Positions 9,091 through 18,008 of a stretch of 64,000 nucleotides of DNA are shown here, piece after piece. Position 1 is the stretch's first letter. Each line of letters begins with the position of its first letter. Where the stretch lies: NCBI GenBank assembly GCA_009841115.1, contig VXML01000079.1, positions 118,244 through 182,243 of the forward strand. The letters run 5' to 3'. Origin of the DNA: Gemmatimonadota bacterium. GTDB taxonomy: Bacteria; Latescibacterota; UBA2968; UBA8231. The notes under the pieces are model-generated. The model was not told the origin of the DNA. It ran no database searches and saw only the letters and a program-made list of their open reading frames with translations. A program made the translations under genes and the position numbers.

Positions 9091-11523
9091 GTGCTCGGAA
9101 GCAAAAACAGAAACCCGAACCAAGAGATCGAAGAATATAGGGACCTGATGCAGGTCCCGGACCGCTTCGAGAACGGCTTTACGATCAAGGCCATCCTCGG
9201 CGTGCTCTTCGTCGCCTTCATCATGGTGCCGGGCAATATGTACTTGAGCCTGATGATCGGCGGCTCTTTGGGGGCGGCGGCCGAGTGGGTGACCATCATC
9301 CTCTTCGCCGAAATCACCAAGCGTTCCTTCTCCTCCCTCCGGCGCCAAGAAGTCTATGTGCTGTTCTACGTGGCCGGCTCGCTGATTGCCGCTGAGACTG
9401 GTGCCTTTGAAGGCTTGCTCTATAACCAGTACTTGGTGCAATCGCCAGCGGCCAAGCAGTTTGGCATCGCCAAGCTGATCCCCGGCTGGGTAGCACCGCA
9501 GCCCGACTCCTCCGCCATCATCGAACGGACTTTCCTGCACTCGGATTGGGCGATGCCGATCGTACTCCTAGTCCTGGGGATGATCATCTGGCGCATCAAC
9601 TGGTTCACCATGTCGTACGCGCTCTTCCGGCTCACCTCCGACTACGAGCGCCTGCCCTTTCCCTTCGCGCCCGTAAACGCCCAAGGAGCTACGGCACTGG
9701 CCGAGACCACCCAAGGGGTTGAGACGTGGCGCTGGCGGGTATTTTCGGCAGGGGCGATGATCGGCTTGGTTTTTGGCACAATCTACGTGGCCTTGCCGGC
9801 GATTACTGGCGCACTGCTGACCGAGCCGATCCAGCTCATACCCATTCCCTTTGTCGATTTCACCCAAGTCACCGGCAACTTCATCCCGGCCACTCCGCTG
9901 GGATTTACCGCGCACTTAGGCCCGATCTTTGCCGGGCTAGTGGTGCCGTTCTGGGGCGTGGTTGGCACCTTTATCGGCGTACTCGTCGCCTCCATTGCCA
10001 ACCCGCTGCTCTATACTTGGACGCCTTCGTGGCGCACGGACGAAGGGCCATACCTGAACTTGTGGCAGCAAGGCATGGGCACGATCGAGACCTACTTCGT
10101 CAACTACGTCGATTTCTGGATGAGCTTCGGCCTCGGCACTACCTTCGCCATCGCCGTCATCGGCATTTATCAGATAGTTCAGAGTGTGCGCAGGGCTAGG
10201 GCTAACAACGGCAATAAGGATGATGGCAGTCCCAAGCGCGGCTTCGCCACCCCCGCCGGCCGCGGCGATTTCCCCATCTGGGTGGCGTTGGCACTATACG
10301 CCTTGGCCACGGCCGGCCTGATCGGCATCGCCGCTTGGCTGCTGCCGGGCATTGCCCAATTCGTATGGTTCTTCCTCTTCTTTGGTTTCGTATTCACGCC
10401 CTTTCAGTCCTTCGTCAACGCTCGCCTAGTCGGGATGGTAGGACAGACAGTGGACGTTCCCTTCGTGCGCGAGGCCACGATTATTCTCTCTGGGTATCGC
10501 GGTGTTGACATCTGGTTCATTCCGTTTCCCTTGGGCAACTACGGTGCCCAGACCCAGAAGTTCCGCGAAATTGAATTGACCGGCACCCAGTTTACCAGCA
10601 TCATCCGCGCCGAGATTTTCATGGTACCCATCGTGCTCTTTACCAGTTTTCTCTACGGCTCCTATATCTGGAAACTGGCACCGATCCCGTCGGCCTCCTA
10701 CCCCTATGCCCAGCTCATGTGGCGTCTTCGCGCTTACCAGCAATGCCTCTTTATCACCGGCACCATGCGCAGCGAACTGGCCATCGACAAAGATCGGGCG
10801 GGATGGACTCCGGCTAACCTGATCGAAAACGAATGGTGGTACTGGCGAGTGCGGCTAGTGGATCAGGAGTGGCTGGACTCCAACGGCAAGCGCGGTCAAG
10901 TCGGCCCGTGGATGCCGACCCAAGTTTTCTACTCGTACTTCGATCAAGGGGCACCCGACATCGTTGCCGAGCGCTACCTGCGCGACGAGCAGCTAGCCGA
11001 AGGGGAAGTGGTCGAGGGCCTGCCGGCGATTGCGCCACTGGGGCCAGCGATGGACACCATCATTCGCGAACCCCGCCCAACCCTCGAAGTGCAGACCGAG
11101 CGAGCCGTACCAGCGGGGTGGTCCTTCTACTTTGAGGTCGATACCGATCCGCTCTTTACTAGCTCTTGGATTCAGCGCTCCTCCGACGTGCCTTGGCTCT
11201 TTAGGGCGCTGAAACTAGAGGTCATCGCCTTTGGTGCCGGCTTCGGGCTGGTGAGCTTCATTCTGCTCTCCATACTTGGGCTGCCGATCTTGTTGATCTT
11301 TGGCTTTGTGCGCTCGCTGACGGTTCTGCCGCATTACGTGGTGACCGAGATCATCGGCGCGCTCTTGGCTCGCTACTACTTTTGGAACAAGTACGGGCGG
11401 CAGGAGTGGCGGCAGTTTGCCCCGGTTCTGGCGGTGGGCTTCGCCTGCGGCATGGCGTTGATGGGGATGGCGTCGGTGGGGATCGCCCTGATCCAGAAAT
11501 CAGTCTCCGTGTTGATCTTCTAA
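9091..11523 (+). CDS. OPT-like polytopic membrane transporter
   Basis: An 810-residue membrane protein starting at a GTG preceded by a strong GGGAGG site. About 14 helices are interrupted by a large hydrophilic insert between roughly residues 530 and 690. The helices and loops (SYALFRLTSDYERLPFPFAPV, GYRGVDIWFIPFPLGNYG) recall oligopeptide-transporter (OPT) superfamily and DUF6785-type proteins. It sits 13 bp after the M28-FtsX fusion and 1 bp before the next gene, so it belongs to the same operon. A role in peptide or metal-peptide movement is plausible from the family resemblance but unproven. It could instead be an assembly factor for the neighbouring permease. Confidence 0.65.
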   Translation: MLGSKNRNPNQEIEEYRDLMQVPDRFENGFTIKAILGVLFVAFIMVPGNMYLSLMIGGSLGAAAEWVTIILFAEITKRSFSSLRRQEVYVLFYVAGSLIAAETGAFEGLLYNQYLVQSPAAKQFGIAKLIPGWVAPQPDSSAIIERTFLHSDWAMPIVLLVLGMIIWRINWFTMSYALFRLTSDYERLPFPFAPVNAQGATALAETTQGVETWRWRVFSAGAMIGLVFGTIYVALPAITGALLTEPIQLIPIPFVDFTQVTGNFIPATPLGFTAHLGPIFAGLVVPFWGVVGTFIGVLVASIANPLLYTWTPSWRTDEGPYLNLWQQGMGTIETYFVNYVDFWMSFGLGTTFAIAVIGIYQIVQSVRRARANNGNKDDGSPKRGFATPAGRGDFPIWVALALYALATAGLIGIAAWLLPGIAQFVWFFLFFGFVFTPFQSFVNARLVGMVGQTVDVPFVREATIILSGYRGVDIWFIPFPLGNYGAQTQKFREIELTGTQFTSIIRAEIFMVPIVLFTSFLYGSYIWKLAPIPSASYPYAQLMWRLRAYQQCLFITGTMRSELAIDKDRAGWTPANLIENEWWYWRVRLVDQEWLDSNGKRGQVGPWMPTQVFYSYFDQGAPDIVAERYLRDEQLAEGEVVEGLPAIAPLGPAMDTIIREPRPTLEVQTERAVPAGWSFYFEVDTDPLFTSSWIQRSSDVPWLFRALKLEVIAFGAGFGLVSFILLSILGLPILLIFGFVRSLTVLPHYVVTEIIGALLARYYFWNKYGRQEWRQFAPVLAVGFACGMALMGMASVGIALIQKSVSVLIF

Positions 11524-11524
11524 C

Positions 11525-12517
11525 ATGAGCGACTGGGTGGATTTCGCTTGGCAAGGACTGCGGATGTCCGTGCCCGACGATTGGAACCTCGGCCGAGTTG
11601 ACGGGGACTTTGAAAAGGGCTATGCCCGCCTCGACGACGCCGAAATCGTGCGCGCCGAAATCGAATGGCGGCGGCTCAAAGGCCGCGGCGAGGCCCTGCG
11701 TCTGACCGAGTTGGTAGATCGCTACTTGGCCAACCTGCAAAAGAAGGCCCAAAAGGTCGATGCTCCCTTTGAGGTTCAGCGCCGCGCCCGATTCCTCAAG
11801 AACAAGAAGTTCCTCGAAGGCCGCGAATACGAGGTCTTCATCTGGGAGGCCGACTTCCGCGCGTACAATCTAGCGCTTGCCTTGGAGTCTGGGCGGGTAG
11901 TGCTCCTGCGAGTGCTGGCCAAGCTAGACGAGTTTTTGCCCGAGCAAGCCGAGGCCGTGTTTAGCTCGCTCGTCGATCAAGAAGCCGAGGACGCGCATCT
12001 GTGGAGTGTGTACGGCTTGCGGTTTTTTGCACCTAACGACCTCAAGCTACAAAGCCATTCCCTCAAGTCGGGTCACATTGAGCTCGAGTTTTCCCTCGGC
12101 AAACAAGTTTTAAAGGTGCATCGGTTAAGCATGGCCCGGATCATGCTCAAAGACGCGCATATTCAAGACTGGTATCCGGTCTTTTTTAAAAAGCAATTGC
12201 GCGACTTCGTGGTGGACATTACTCCAGAAGCCGTGCAGGAACACGAGGGCATTCGCGTCGAGGGGCGGCCGCGCAGCCGCTGGCGTCAGCTACTGCGTCC
12301 CCTGCCCTTTATAAACCCGAGGCCGCGCCTGTATATGCGGGGGCGCGTCTGGCGCGATACCAGCATCGACAAAATCGCGATCATCGAGCACCTCTACCGC
12401 AAGAAAGACGCAGCAGACGATCTAGTCGCCAAGGTAGTAGATGGGCATTTTATCAAAAAACAAGGGACCCAAGCTGAGCCGAGCCGCCATGCTGGCGTCG
12501 CGGCCAACGCGCAATGA
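11525..12517 (+). CDS. Protein of unknown function with two similar domains
   Basis: A 330-residue protein without signal peptide or membrane helix; I do not recognise the family with certainty. Two halves share a pattern: WQGLRMSVPDDWNLG at residues 9-23 and YGLRFFAPNDLKLQS at about 161-175, each followed by a beta-rich stretch. This suggests a duplicated PsbP/DcrB/Mog1-like sandwich. It begins 1 bp after the OPT-like gene and its 3' end overlaps the PqqD-like gene by 77 bp, so all three are probably co-translated. The C-terminus is basic and hydrophilic. A cytoplasmic partner of the membrane cluster is a reasonable guess, nothing more. Confidence 0.6.
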   Translation: MSDWVDFAWQGLRMSVPDDWNLGRVDGDFEKGYARLDDAEIVRAEIEWRRLKGRGEALRLTELVDRYLANLQKKAQKVDAPFEVQRRARFLKNKKFLEGREYEVFIWEADFRAYNLALALESGRVVLLRVLAKLDEFLPEQAEAVFSSLVDQEAEDAHLWSVYGLRFFAPNDLKLQSHSLKSGHIELEFSLGKQVLKVHRLSMARIMLKDAHIQDWYPVFFKKQLRDFVVDITPEAVQEHEGIRVEGRPRSRWRQLLRPLPFINPRPRLYMRGRVWRDTSIDKIAIIEHLYRKKDAADDLVAKVVDGHFIKKQGTQAEPSRHAGVAANAQ

Positions 12518-12890
12518 GTCCCTGCGCTGGGAAAACAACGACAACGGCGAGGTCCAGGTCTCAATAAAGCGCCAAGACACCTGGAAGGTGCGGCTGCTGT
12601 CCAAGTTTTTCTACATCCCCAGACAGCGCAAGATCACCCTCGACGAGGTCGGCAGCGAGGTCTGGCGGATGTGCAATGGCCGCAACTCGGTCGGCAGGAT
12701 GATCGAAGAACTCAGCGACAAATACCAGCTCAATCGCAAGGAGGCCGAGGTCTCCCTGCTCCAGTATTTGAAAACCCTTGGGCAGAAGCGCTTTATCGGT
12801 TTTGTGTTAGAAAGCGACGAGAAGCCGCCCGGCCGCGGCGCAGCCAGCGGAAAAAAATGGCAAAAGAAACAAACAGGGGCGAGCAATTAG
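12441..12890 (+). CDS. PqqD-like protein (RRE-type winged helix)
   Basis: A 149-residue cytoplasmic protein whose middle (about residues 50-120) matches PqqD family proteins: RKITLDEVGSEVWRMCNGRN, then a helix with MIEELSDKY, then EAEVSLLQYLKTLGQKRFIG. PqqD-type domains bind precursor peptides of ribosomally made natural products or serve other recognition roles. No radical-SAM enzyme or pqq gene is in the window. I kept the ATG at 12441 because the SRAAMLASRPTRNESLRWE stretch looks like part of this subfamily's conserved N-terminus; the alternative ATG at 12489 would shorten the overlap with the upstream gene from 77 to 29 bp. The lysine-rich tail overlaps the next gene. Confidence 0.75.
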   Translation: MGILSKNKGPKLSRAAMLASRPTRNESLRWENNDNGEVQVSIKRQDTWKVRLLSKFFYIPRQRKITLDEVGSEVWRMCNGRNSVGRMIEELSDKYQLNRKEAEVSLLQYLKTLGQKRFIGFVLESDEKPPGRGAASGKKWQKKQTGASN

Positions 12891-13471
12891 CTCGTCCCTT
12901 TTTTCGTCTGCACCAAGTCGCACACTTCTTCTCTCACTTGCTCAATCCCGCGCTGTTGGCGCTCTTGGTCTTCGGCGTTCAAGCGCACGTGCTGGGCGAC
13001 TGGCTCGCCGGCTCGGTGGCGATCGTCACCTTCTCTGTGGTACCCGGGTTGCTACTCTGGTACTTAGTGCTCTCGGGCTATCTCGACAAAGCCTATACAG
13101 ACGACCGCAACAAGCGCGCTACCCTGCTCTTGCTGGGCGCTCTTTGCTACGCTTTGGGGAGTGCGGCCCTCTACGTGATCGGAGCCCCACCCCTGATGCT
13201 GGTCACGGCCGCGTCCTGTGTCGTCAATACGCTCTTGGTCTGGTGGATCAATCGCTCCTATAAGATCAGTATTCACGCGGCTGGTGTCGGAGGGGCAACC
13301 TGTGTATTGTTGATCAGCGTCGGCAGCGCGGCGTGGCCCTTCTTGCTCAGTTGGCCGGCCGTCGCTTGGGCGCGGCTTTACTTGCGGGCGCATACTCCCA
13401 TGCAGATCGGTGCGGGCGGCGCGCTAGGCGCGGGGAGTATGGCCCTGCTGTACAGTGCTTTCGTATGGTGA
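12857..13471 (+). CDS. PAP2-like integral membrane protein
   Basis: From the ATG at 12857 this is a 204-residue protein with about five membrane helices. It matches the PAP2/phosphatidic-acid-phosphatase-like superfamily in reduced form: DDRNKRA at about residues 75-81 in place of the KxxxxxxRP motif, SYKISIHAAGVGG with the central His, and ARLYLRAHTPMQIGAGG at about 173-189 in place of RxxxxxHxxxD. The final acid is Gln here, as I recall from uncharacterised relatives, so hydrolase activity is uncertain. The start overlaps the PqqD-like gene by 34 bp, which ties it to the cluster. The frame extends upstream to 12671, but that part is the PqqD gene in another frame. Confidence 0.68.
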   Translation: MAKETNRGEQLARPFFRLHQVAHFFSHLLNPALLALLVFGVQAHVLGDWLAGSVAIVTFSVVPGLLLWYLVLSGYLDKAYTDDRNKRATLLLLGALCYALGSAALYVIGAPPLMLVTAASCVVNTLLVWWINRSYKISIHAAGVGGATCVLLISVGSAAWPFLLSWPAVAWARLYLRAHTPMQIGAGGALGAGSMALLYSAFVW

Positions 13472-13480
13472 GCGCAGCAC

Positions 13481-15655
13481 ATGAACCAATCGTATAAGGG
13501 CTTTATAGATCGCCTGACCTACCACAACCCGGAAAACGGCTATACCATTGCGCGCTTAGTAGTAGAGGGCCAGCGGGAGCGGATCGCCATCGTTGGGACG
13601 CTCGCCTCCATCCAAGAGGGCGAGAGCGTCGAAGTCGAAGGCGTGTGGACCAATCATCCCAAATACGGCAAACAGCTCAAGGTAGAGCACTATAAGGCCG
13701 TTTATCCCTCGACCCTCGAAGGTATGCAAAAGTACCTCGGATCCGGTTTGATCAAAGGTGTCGGGCCGCGGTCGGCCAAGCGCATCGTCGATCACTTTGG
13801 CGCGGAAACGCTCGACATCATCGACGCGGACCCCCGCCGGCTAGAGGAAGTGCCCAAGCTGGGCAAAAAGAGAGTCGAGCTGATTGCCGAGGCTTGGGAC
13901 GAGCAGCGGCAAATCAAAGACGTGATGGTCTTTTTGCAGTCGCACGGGATTACCACTGGCTACGCGGTAAAAATTTTCAAGACCTACGGCCAAGAGGCCA
14001 TTCAAAAGGTGCGCAGCGATCCCTATCGCCTAGAGCGCGATGTGGACGGGATCGGCTTCCGCATAGCCGACCGCATTGCCCAGCGCTTGGGTCTGGGCCG
14101 CGACGCCCCCGAGCGCGTACAGGCTGGCATCCGCTACCTGCTCTCCGAAGCAGCCGACGAAGGCCACGTGTACCTGCCAGCCGTCGAAATGATGGAGCGC
14201 GCCGTCGAAATTTTGGACATCAACGCCGAACTGCTGCCGCCGGCATTGGAGGCCCTACGCGCTACTGACGGCGTGGTCACCGAAGACCTGCGCTACTATC
14301 TGCCGCCACTCCACCGCGCCGAAGTGGGCACCGCATCGTCGCTAAAGCGGCTTTTGGGCACGCCAGCCGAAGAATTGGCCGTACCCGCAGAAGCAGAAGA
14401 CGAGCTGGAATTGGCTCCGGCACAAAAAGAGGCCGTGGAACTGGTCGCCACCAGCAAGGTACTGGTGCTAACGGGCGGGCCTGGTACCGGCAAGACCACG
14501 GTCACGCGGCGCATCTTGCGCCTATTGGAAAAAGGCGGCCTCAAGGTCGCGCTGTGCTCACCTACGGGCCGCGCTGCCAAGCGGCTGAGCGAGGCCAGCG
14601 GGCGCGAGGCCAAGACCATTCATCGGCTGTTAGGATTTCAGCCGGGCGAGCGACAATTTAAAAAAGGCTACGACGACCGCCTCGAAGTCGATGCGCTGAT
14701 CGTTGATGAGGCTTCCATGATCGACGTGGTGCTGATGAACGCGCTTCTGCGCGCCCTATCCGACCACGCTCGGCTGGTACTAGTCGGCGACATCGACCAG
14801 TTGCCCTCGGTGGGGCCGGGCAACGTGCTCCGCGACATCATCGACTCCGCCTCAGTGCCAGTGGTGCGTCTGACGCAGATTTTTCGCCAAGCCCAAAAAA
14901 GCCACATCATCCGCAACGCGCACCGCATCAACAGCGGCGAAATGCCCATCGTCGAAAATCAAGCGGACGCGGATTTCTACTTCATCCAAGAAGGCGATCC
15001 AGAGCGGGTGGTCGAGCAGGTGGAGGAGTTGTGCGCCACGCGGCTGCCCAGTTATCGGGGGTGGGACCGGCGCAACGACATCCAAGTGCTTGCGCCCATG
15101 TACCGCGGCGAGACCGGCGCGCTCAATCTCAACCAGCGGCTGCAACAGCGCCTCAACCCGCACGGCCAAGCGCACAGCCATCGCGGGGCCGAGTTCCGGG
15201 TGGGCGACAAGGTCATGCAGGTCAAAAACAACTACGACAAGGGCGTTTTTAACGGCGACATCGGCACGATCGAGCGGCTCGACGCGGAAAAGCAGGTGCT
15301 CTACGTGCGCTTTGACTACACCTTGGAATACGATCAGGTCGATCTCGACCAGCTAACCCTCGCCTACGCCATCAGCATCCACCGCTCTCAGGGGTCGGAA
15401 TTTCCCGTGGTGGTGCTGCCGCTGACGACGCAGCACTACGTGATGCTCCAGCGCAACCTACTCTACACGGCGATCACCCGCGCCAAGCAAATGATCGTCA
15501 TCGTCGGTACCCCCAAGGCCCTCAAGCTGGCCATTGCCAACGACAAGGTCGCCCAGCGCTACACCACGCTCAAACAGCGGCTGCGCGGCGAGGTCGGCGC
15601 GGTGCTGGAAGCGGGACAAGCCATTCCACTGGAATCGACACTGCCGAGCGATTGA
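13481..15655 (+). CDS. recD2: RecD2-type ATP-dependent DNA helicase
   Basis: A 724-residue superfamily 1B 5'-3' helicase of the RecD2 (RecD-like, RecBC-independent) type. The N-terminal region has the family start FIDRLTYHNPENGYTIARL and helix-hairpin-helix repeats (GSGLIKGVGPRSAKRIVDHFG, LEEVPKLGKKRVELIAEAW). Walker A is GGPGTGKTT at about residues 331-339, Walker B is LIVDEASMID near 405, and motif V/VI is YAISIHRSQGSEFP near 629, followed by LLYTAITRAK. Length is typical for the family. It lies 9 bp after the PAP2-like gene and may share its transcript, but a role in DNA repair or replication-fork maintenance is more likely than any link to the transporter cluster. Confidence 0.95.
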   Translation: MNQSYKGFIDRLTYHNPENGYTIARLVVEGQRERIAIVGTLASIQEGESVEVEGVWTNHPKYGKQLKVEHYKAVYPSTLEGMQKYLGSGLIKGVGPRSAKRIVDHFGAETLDIIDADPRRLEEVPKLGKKRVELIAEAWDEQRQIKDVMVFLQSHGITTGYAVKIFKTYGQEAIQKVRSDPYRLERDVDGIGFRIADRIAQRLGLGRDAPERVQAGIRYLLSEAADEGHVYLPAVEMMERAVEILDINAELLPPALEALRATDGVVTEDLRYYLPPLHRAEVGTASSLKRLLGTPAEELAVPAEAEDELELAPAQKEAVELVATSKVLVLTGGPGTGKTTVTRRILRLLEKGGLKVALCSPTGRAAKRLSEASGREAKTIHRLLGFQPGERQFKKGYDDRLEVDALIVDEASMIDVVLMNALLRALSDHARLVLVGDIDQLPSVGPGNVLRDIIDSASVPVVRLTQIFRQAQKSHIIRNAHRINSGEMPIVENQADADFYFIQEGDPERVVEQVEELCATRLPSYRGWDRRNDIQVLAPMYRGETGALNLNQRLQQRLNPHGQAHSHRGAEFRVGDKVMQVKNNYDKGVFNGDIGTIERLDAEKQVLYVRFDYTLEYDQVDLDQLTLAYAISIHRSQGSEFPVVVLPLTTQHYVMLQRNLLYTAITRAKQMIVIVGTPKALKLAIANDKVAQRYTTLKQRLRGEVGAVLEAGQAIPLESTLPSD

Positions 15656-15735
15656 TTCCACCAATCGACGCGTTCCTCATCAATCGCCACTGTCTTGGGG
15701 AAAGGTTGGCAGAATACGTTAGCTGCCGAGCACCT

Positions 15736-16464
15736 CTACAATTCATCGCGCAGCAGCCAGCGCACGGCGTTTTGCTGCAACTTCTCGTAGGACGGGTTCC
15801 ACAGCGCGGGGATGGTGTGCCCTGGGGATAAATAGCACACGCGGCCCGCGCCGTAATCATAAGCCCACGCCGCCTCGCACGTGGTGCCCAAATCCTGCCA
15901 AGCGTGCCCGTCGTCGTTGATGCTGACGGCCAAGACATGGGCTGGATCCTTGTCGTACTGCATGAAGTGCTGCTCGTCCTCGACGACAAAGTCCTCCACG
16001 CCGCGCGTTATGGGGTGATCTGTGCGCGTGATGTGTACGCGGTAGGGACGCACTGGCGGGTGGCCTTGCGTAGCGGCACCTAGCACGTGGCGGAAGTCGC
16101 TGCTGCCCGGAGCGATGTACGTGGAATTGTGGTAGAAAAGAGCCGCGCCACCTGCTTCCACAAAGCTCCGCACGGCGCGACCCTGATCCTCGGTAATCCA
16201 CTGCATGGGACGGGATTCCTCAGCCTGAACGGGCGGCTCGCTGACGGACGCCGCCTCTATGCCATAGCCATTGGGCCAGATCATGCCGTCGCGGAAGACA
16301 ATCAGCAGCCGGTAGCTCGACAGATGTTGGGCGTTGAGCAGGGTGATCTCGTCGGTAAAATCAACGGATAATCCTATGCCTTGGACCAAGGTGCGGCCCA
16401 AAGCCGTGCGAATGTAATCAGACGTGTGATAGCGGTCGCCCACTAAGGCAAAAGCCGTAGCCAT
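15736..16464 (-). CDS. ThuA-like domain protein (class I glutamine amidotransferase-like fold)
   Basis: A 242-residue soluble protein with the ThuA pattern: AFALVGDRYHTSDYIRTAL at the start, LLIVFRDGMIWPNG, a central FVEAGGAALFYHNSTYI, then FVVEDEQHFMQYD and a closing GAGRVCYLSPGHT with ALWNPSYEKL. ThuA-like proteins occur in sugar-utilisation and trehalose-related loci, but the exact reaction is unknown. It ends an apparent minus-strand series of three genes (ACC-deaminase-like, GlcD-like, ThuA-like), with 53 bp separating it from the GlcD-like gene. A glutamine-amidotransferase nucleophile cysteine is not apparent, as is usual in this family. Confidence 0.85.
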   Translation of the reverse strand: MATAFALVGDRYHTSDYIRTALGRTLVQGIGLSVDFTDEITLLNAQHLSSYRLLIVFRDGMIWPNGYGIEAASVSEPPVQAEESRPMQWITEDQGRAVRSFVEAGGAALFYHNSTYIAPGSSDFRHVLGAATQGHPPVRPYRVHITRTDHPITRGVEDFVVEDEQHFMQYDKDPAHVLAVSINDDGHAWQDLGTTCEAAWAYDYGAGRVCYLSPGHTIPALWNPSYEKLQQNAVRWLLRDEL

Positions 16465-16517
16465 GCATCGCCTCCTCCGTGAGTTTTGCGTCTGTAATTG
16501 GCGGCAGGTTCGCCGCC

Positions 16518-18005
16518 TTAGAACCGTTCCAACTCCGGGAACTTTTCCTCGCCTCGATGCACATGCATGGCCCCGCCCTCAGCGCACCGCCGCAAGATGG
16601 GAAACACCTTGCCCGGATTCAATACCTGCTGCGGGTCAAACTCGGCCTTGACTCGTTCCTGAGCGTCCAAATCCGCGTCCTTGAACATGCACGGCATTAA
16701 ATCCCGCTTCTCAATGCCAACCCCGTGCTCCCCGCTCAACACGCCCCCCACTTCGACGCAGAGCTTCAGGATCTCGGCCCCTAGCGACTCGGCTCTCTCC
16801 AGATCGCCCTCGACATTGCTGTCGTACAGCACGAGCGGGTGCAGGTTGCCATCGCCCGCGTGGAAGACGTTGGCCACCCGCAGGCCATACGCGGCCGACA
16901 GCTCGCCGATTCTCTCTAGCACCTGCGGCAGCGCACCTCGCGGGATGGTCCCGTCCATACAGTAGTAGTCGGGACTAATCCGACCCATCGCTGGGAAAGC
17001 TGCTTTGCGGCCGGCCCACAGCTTTTGCCGCTCGGCCTCGGTTGTGGCGCGGGAAAGCTCGGTTGCACCAGTCTGCCGCAAGAGCGATTCCAGCACGCGG
17101 CTTTGGCACTCGACCTCGCTTTGCGGCCCGTCCAATTCGACCAGCAACAGCGCCGCGACCCCGAGTGGATAGCCCGCGCCGACAAAACCCTCCACCGCTT
17201 CCACAGATAGCTGATCCATGATTTCCATGCCGGCCGGCACCATGCCCGCGGCGATGATTTCGGCCACGGCCTGCCCGGCCGCGGCGACCGAATCGTACAC
17301 GGCCATCACAGCCTGCGCCACTTCTGGCTTGGGCAAGACCCGCAGCGTGGCCTCCGTGGTAATGGCCAACAACCCTTCCGAACCCGTCAGCAACCCGAGC
17401 AAATCGTAGCCCGCTTGGTCCATGCCCTTGCCGCCGACCCGCACGACCTCGCCGTCAGCCAACACTACCTCCAAGCCGAGCAAGTTGTTGGTCGTCGTGC
17501 CGTACTTGAGGCAGTGTACTCCACCCGAATTTTCGGCGATATTGCCGCCAATCGAGCAGGCGATCTGGCTCGAGGGGTCGGGCGCGTAGTAGAAGCCGCT
17601 CCGCTCCACCGCTTCGGTTACAGCTCGGTTGGTCACGCCCGGCTGCACGGTCACCGCCCGGTTTTCCAAGTCAATGTCGAGTACCGCTCGCATCCGCGCC
17701 GTACTCAACACGACTCCATCTTCCCTAGGCAGGGCACCGCCTGAAAGCCCGGTGCCGGCTCCCCAAGGGACGATGGGAATGTCGAGTTGGGAGCACGACC
17801 GGAGCACGGCCGCGACCTGCTCTGTATTATCCGGTAAGGCGACCAACATGGGCCGCTGGCGATACGCCGACAGACCGTCGCATTCATAGGCGACTACGTC
17901 CTCGCGCCGGTGAATGATCTGATCGGTGCGCAGGTATTCGAGCAAGAGGCTGATGAGGTCACCGCGCCGCTTGAAGCGGGTGGGGTCAGGTGTGGGAAGT
18001 TGCAT
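16518..18005 (-). CDS. FAD-linked oxidase, glycolate oxidase GlcD-like
   Basis: A 495-residue flavoprotein of the VAO/PCMH family with N-terminal FAD-binding type 4 and C-terminal FAD-oxidase C domains. The FAD loop is VPWGAGTGLSGGALPREDG at about residues 80-98, then VTVQPGVTNRAVTEAVE and GGNIAENSGGVHCLKYG. The substrate-end motif HAGDGNLHPLVLYD and GEHGVGIEKRDLMPCMF are intact. The family oxidises 2-hydroxy acids such as glycolate or D-lactate. No GlcE or GlcF partner is adjacent, so it may be a single-subunit D-lactate dehydrogenase-like enzyme. It starts 3 bp after the upstream ACC-deaminase-like gene ends, which points to one operon. Confidence 0.9.
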   Translation of the reverse strand: MQLPTPDPTRFKRRGDLISLLLEYLRTDQIIHRREDVVAYECDGLSAYRQRPMLVALPDNTEQVAAVLRSCSQLDIPIVPWGAGTGLSGGALPREDGVVLSTARMRAVLDIDLENRAVTVQPGVTNRAVTEAVERSGFYYAPDPSSQIACSIGGNIAENSGGVHCLKYGTTTNNLLGLEVVLADGEVVRVGGKGMDQAGYDLLGLLTGSEGLLAITTEATLRVLPKPEVAQAVMAVYDSVAAAGQAVAEIIAAGMVPAGMEIMDQLSVEAVEGFVGAGYPLGVAALLLVELDGPQSEVECQSRVLESLLRQTGATELSRATTEAERQKLWAGRKAAFPAMGRISPDYYCMDGTIPRGALPQVLERIGELSAAYGLRVANVFHAGDGNLHPLVLYDSNVEGDLERAESLGAEILKLCVEVGGVLSGEHGVGIEKRDLMPCMFKDADLDAQERVKAEFDPQQVLNPGKVFPILRRCAEGGAMHVHRGEEKFPELERF

Positions 18006-18008
18006 TAG

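Noticed and set aside
2356..13471. Reading the two OPT-like genes plus the FtsX fusion as a standard Lol or MacB system
   Set aside because: No ATPase, no periplasmic adaptor and no outer-membrane partner are present, and the membrane proteins do not resemble Lol components.
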